Shown here piece after piece: positions 31,562 through 32,935 of a stretch of 32,935 nucleotides of DNA (the first letter of the stretch is position 1; each line of letters starts with the position of its first letter). This stretch comes from an uncultured Eubacteriales bacterium (GTDB lineage Bacteria > Bacillota > Clostridia > Oscillospirales > Oscillospiraceae). A program made the translations under genes and the position numbers. The stretch spans positions 1-32,935 of the forward strand of contig CABSBF010000020.1 in the NCBI GenBank assembly GCA_902475855.1, given 5' to 3'. Under the pieces are notes generated by a model. That model searched no databases. It saw only the letters and a program-made list of their open reading frames with translations, and was not told the DNA's origin.

Positions 31562-32935
31562 ATGCTGAAAAAGAATGAGATCTACCGCGCCGCCGTCACG
31601 GGCTTCACCAGCGAGGGACTGGGCGTGTGCCGCGTGGAGGGCTGCGCCGTGTTTGTGCCGAACGCCGCGCCGGACGAGGAGTACGAGCTTCGCATCGTCC
31701 ACGTCGGGAAAAACGCCGCGCACGGCCGCATCGAGAAGATTATAACGCGCTCGCCGCACCGTGTCAATCGCCTGTGCCCCTATGCCAAGCAGTGCGGCGG
31801 CTGTGATTTCTGGCATCTGGACTACGCCGCGGAATGCGAGATCAAGGCGCAGCGCGTGACCGACGCGCTGAACCGCCTGGGCGGGCAGCAGCTTGAGCGC
31901 GTGGCGCTCACCGGCGCAGATACCTGCGAGGGCTACCGCAACAAGGCACAGTATCCCGTCGCGCCGGGGAAAAACGGCCCGGTCGCCGGGTTTTTCAAGA
32001 AGGGTACGCATGAGGTCGTGGAGATCGAGCGCTGCCGCATCCAGCCGGAGTGCGCGGATGCGGCGCGGGCGGCCGTTGAGGAGTATCTGAAAAAATACGG
32101 CGTGAGCGCCTACGACGAAGAGACGCACACCGGCCTTCTGCGCCACATCTACGTCCGCCACGCGGAGGCCACGGGTCAGGTGATGGTCTGCCTCGTCGTC
32201 AACGGCGAGAAGCTCCCGCAGGAAAAGGCTCTGGTTTCTCTTTTGCAGGCGCGCGTGCCGGGGCTGAAAAGCGTTGTTCTGAACACGAATACGCGCCGGG
32301 GCAACGCGATCCTGGGCGAAACGCAGCGGACGCTCTGGGGCGAGGACGCGATCGAGGACATTCTGTGCGGGCTGCGCTTCCGCATCTCGCCCAAATCCTT
32401 CTATCAGGTCAACCGCGCGCAGGCGGAGCGGCTCTACGGCAAGGCGCTGGACGCGGCCGGCCTGACCGGGCGGGAGCGCGTGCTCGACCTCTACTGCGGC
32501 ACGGGCACGATCACGCTGTGCCTCGCGTCGCGTGCGAAGGAGGCTGTCGGCGTGGAGCTGGTCGAGGCGGCCATCCGCGACGCGGAGGAGAACGCCCGGA
32601 GAAACGGCGTGAAAAACGCCCGGTTTTTCTGTGCCGATGCGGGGCAGGCCGCGCAGAAGCTGTGCGCCGAGGGTGCGCAGCCGGACGTGATCGTGGTGGA
32701 CCCGCCGCGCAAGGGACTATCGTCTGACGTGATTGAGGCAATCGTGCAGATGGCGCCGTCGCGCGTGGTCTATGTGTCCTGTGACCCGGCGACGCTGGCA
32801 CGTGACGTGAAACTTCTGACCGAAAAGGGCTACGCGCTCGCCCACGCCGAGGCAGTCGACCTCTTCCCCCGCTGCGCCCATGTGGAGACGGTGGTCCTCT
32901 TGTCACGGGAAACAAATCCACTGACGGTTGAGGTC
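31562..32935 (+). CDS. rlmD: 23S rRNA (uracil-5-)-methyltransferase, RlmD/TrmA family (cut by window end)
   Basis: The first 458 codons of a TrmA-family SAM-dependent uracil-C5 methyltransferase. A TRAM domain lies at about 1-60. The 4Fe-4S ligands C72, C78, C81 and C160 are present. The SAM motif is VLDLYCGTGTI (307-317), the catalytic Cys is C407 in VYVSCDPATLARD, and DPPRKGL is present. The expected target is U747 or U1939-type uracil in 23S rRNA; RlmD versus RlmCD cannot be settled here. GAGG lies 6 nt before the ATG. The frame is open at 32935, beyond the usual HVETVVLLSR end, so a C-terminal extension or normal stop lies outside the window. Confidence 0.88.
   Translation, partial: MLKKNEIYRAAVTGFTSEGLGVCRVEGCAVFVPNAAPDEEYELRIVHVGKNAAHGRIEKIITRSPHRVNRLCPYAKQCGGCDFWHLDYAAECEIKAQRVTDALNRLGGQQLERVALTGADTCEGYRNKAQYPVAPGKNGPVAGFFKKGTHEVVEIERCRIQPECADAARAAVEEYLKKYGVSAYDEETHTGLLRHIYVRHAEATGQVMVCLVVNGEKLPQEKALVSLLQARVPGLKSVVLNTNTRRGNAILGETQRTLWGEDAIEDILCGLRFRISPKSFYQVNRAQAERLYGKALDAAGLTGRERVLDLYCGTGTITLCLASRAKEAVGVELVEAAIRDAEENARRNGVKNARFFCADAGQAAQKLCAEGAQPDVIVVDPPRKGLSSDVIEAIVQMAPSRVVYVSCDPATLARDVKLLTEKGYALAHAEAVDLFPRCAHVETVVLLSRETNPLTVEV

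Noticed and set aside
30584..32161. A 525-residue version of the radical-SAM protein
   Set aside because: The added N-terminus is antisense to the methyltransferase, and a consensus SD precedes the shorter start at 31468.
1..32935. CRISPR arrays, insertion sequences, prophage, tRNA or rRNA genes
   Set aside because: No periodic repeats, transposase or integrase frames, or tRNA-like cloverleaf were found on reading; the coding content is ordinary chromosomal core.

Overview
The window is chromosomal DNA around a replication-initiation locus of a GC-rich, anaerobic, spore-forming member of the Clostridia, most likely Oscillospiraceae (Oscillibacter / Flavonifractor / Lawsonibacter type; family is inferred, genus not resolved). 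Supporting signs are the order dnaA-dnaN-yaaA-recF-remB-gyrB-gyrA, two sporulation genes (spoIIP, bofA), a pyrophosphate-type phosphofructokinase, two radical-SAM proteins and sigma-A-type promoters with AAGGAGG-like ribosome binding sites. No rRNA, tRNA, CRISPR array, insertion sequence or prophage gene was seen.

Layout. Positions 96-4858 (minus) hold a three-gene envelope operon: HdeD-like membrane protein, MMPL/RND exporter, and an exported protein with Leu/Gly heptad repeats. Positions 5137-6743 (plus) are a coupled phospholipid pair, pssA and a diacylglycerol-kinase-family gene, ending in a strong terminator. Positions 6901-8475 (plus) hold a PPC/DUF296 protein, a Nudix hydrolase and a lipoprotein. 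spoIIP (minus) and bofA (plus) are divergent and separated by the only gene-free stretch over 300 bp. That stretch can fold into a multibranched structure closed by a terminator on the minus strand and is the best candidate for something undescribed. Positions 10388-13453 (plus) are a DUF4358-like lipoprotein, an MBOAT O-acyltransferase and a DHHW/SGNH protein, probably an O-acylation module for a surface polymer.

Positions 13567-24189 (plus) are the replication block: dnaA, a 234-bp dnaA-dnaN spacer rich in TGCACA boxes (candidate oriC), dnaN, yaaA, recF, remB, gyrB, gyrA, then a YcxB-like protein and hemW. PPi-PFK follows with its own consensus promoter. From 25768 to 31468 all genes are on the minus strand: pflX-like radical SAM gene, lexA, parA, parB, a coiled-coil membrane protein, serS and a small lipoprotein. 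Two perfect 16-bp parS sites lie at 29870 and 31532. A truncated RlmD/TrmA-type rRNA methyltransferase (plus) runs off the right end.

How it fits together. DnaA, the clamp, RecF, gyrase and ParAB-parS form an initiation, repair, supercoiling and segregation neighbourhood. The usual left flank of a Firmicutes dnaA (rpmH-rnpA-yidC-jag-mnmEG-rsmG) is absent, and parAB lies on the gyrase side of dnaA, pointing back towards it, so this is a rearranged version of the classic origin region. Most of the window is ordinary core genome. I saw no defence system or biosynthetic cluster; the most novel-looking items are the structured RNA candidate, the divergent DnaA-box cluster and the Gln at the quinolone-determining position of GyrA.
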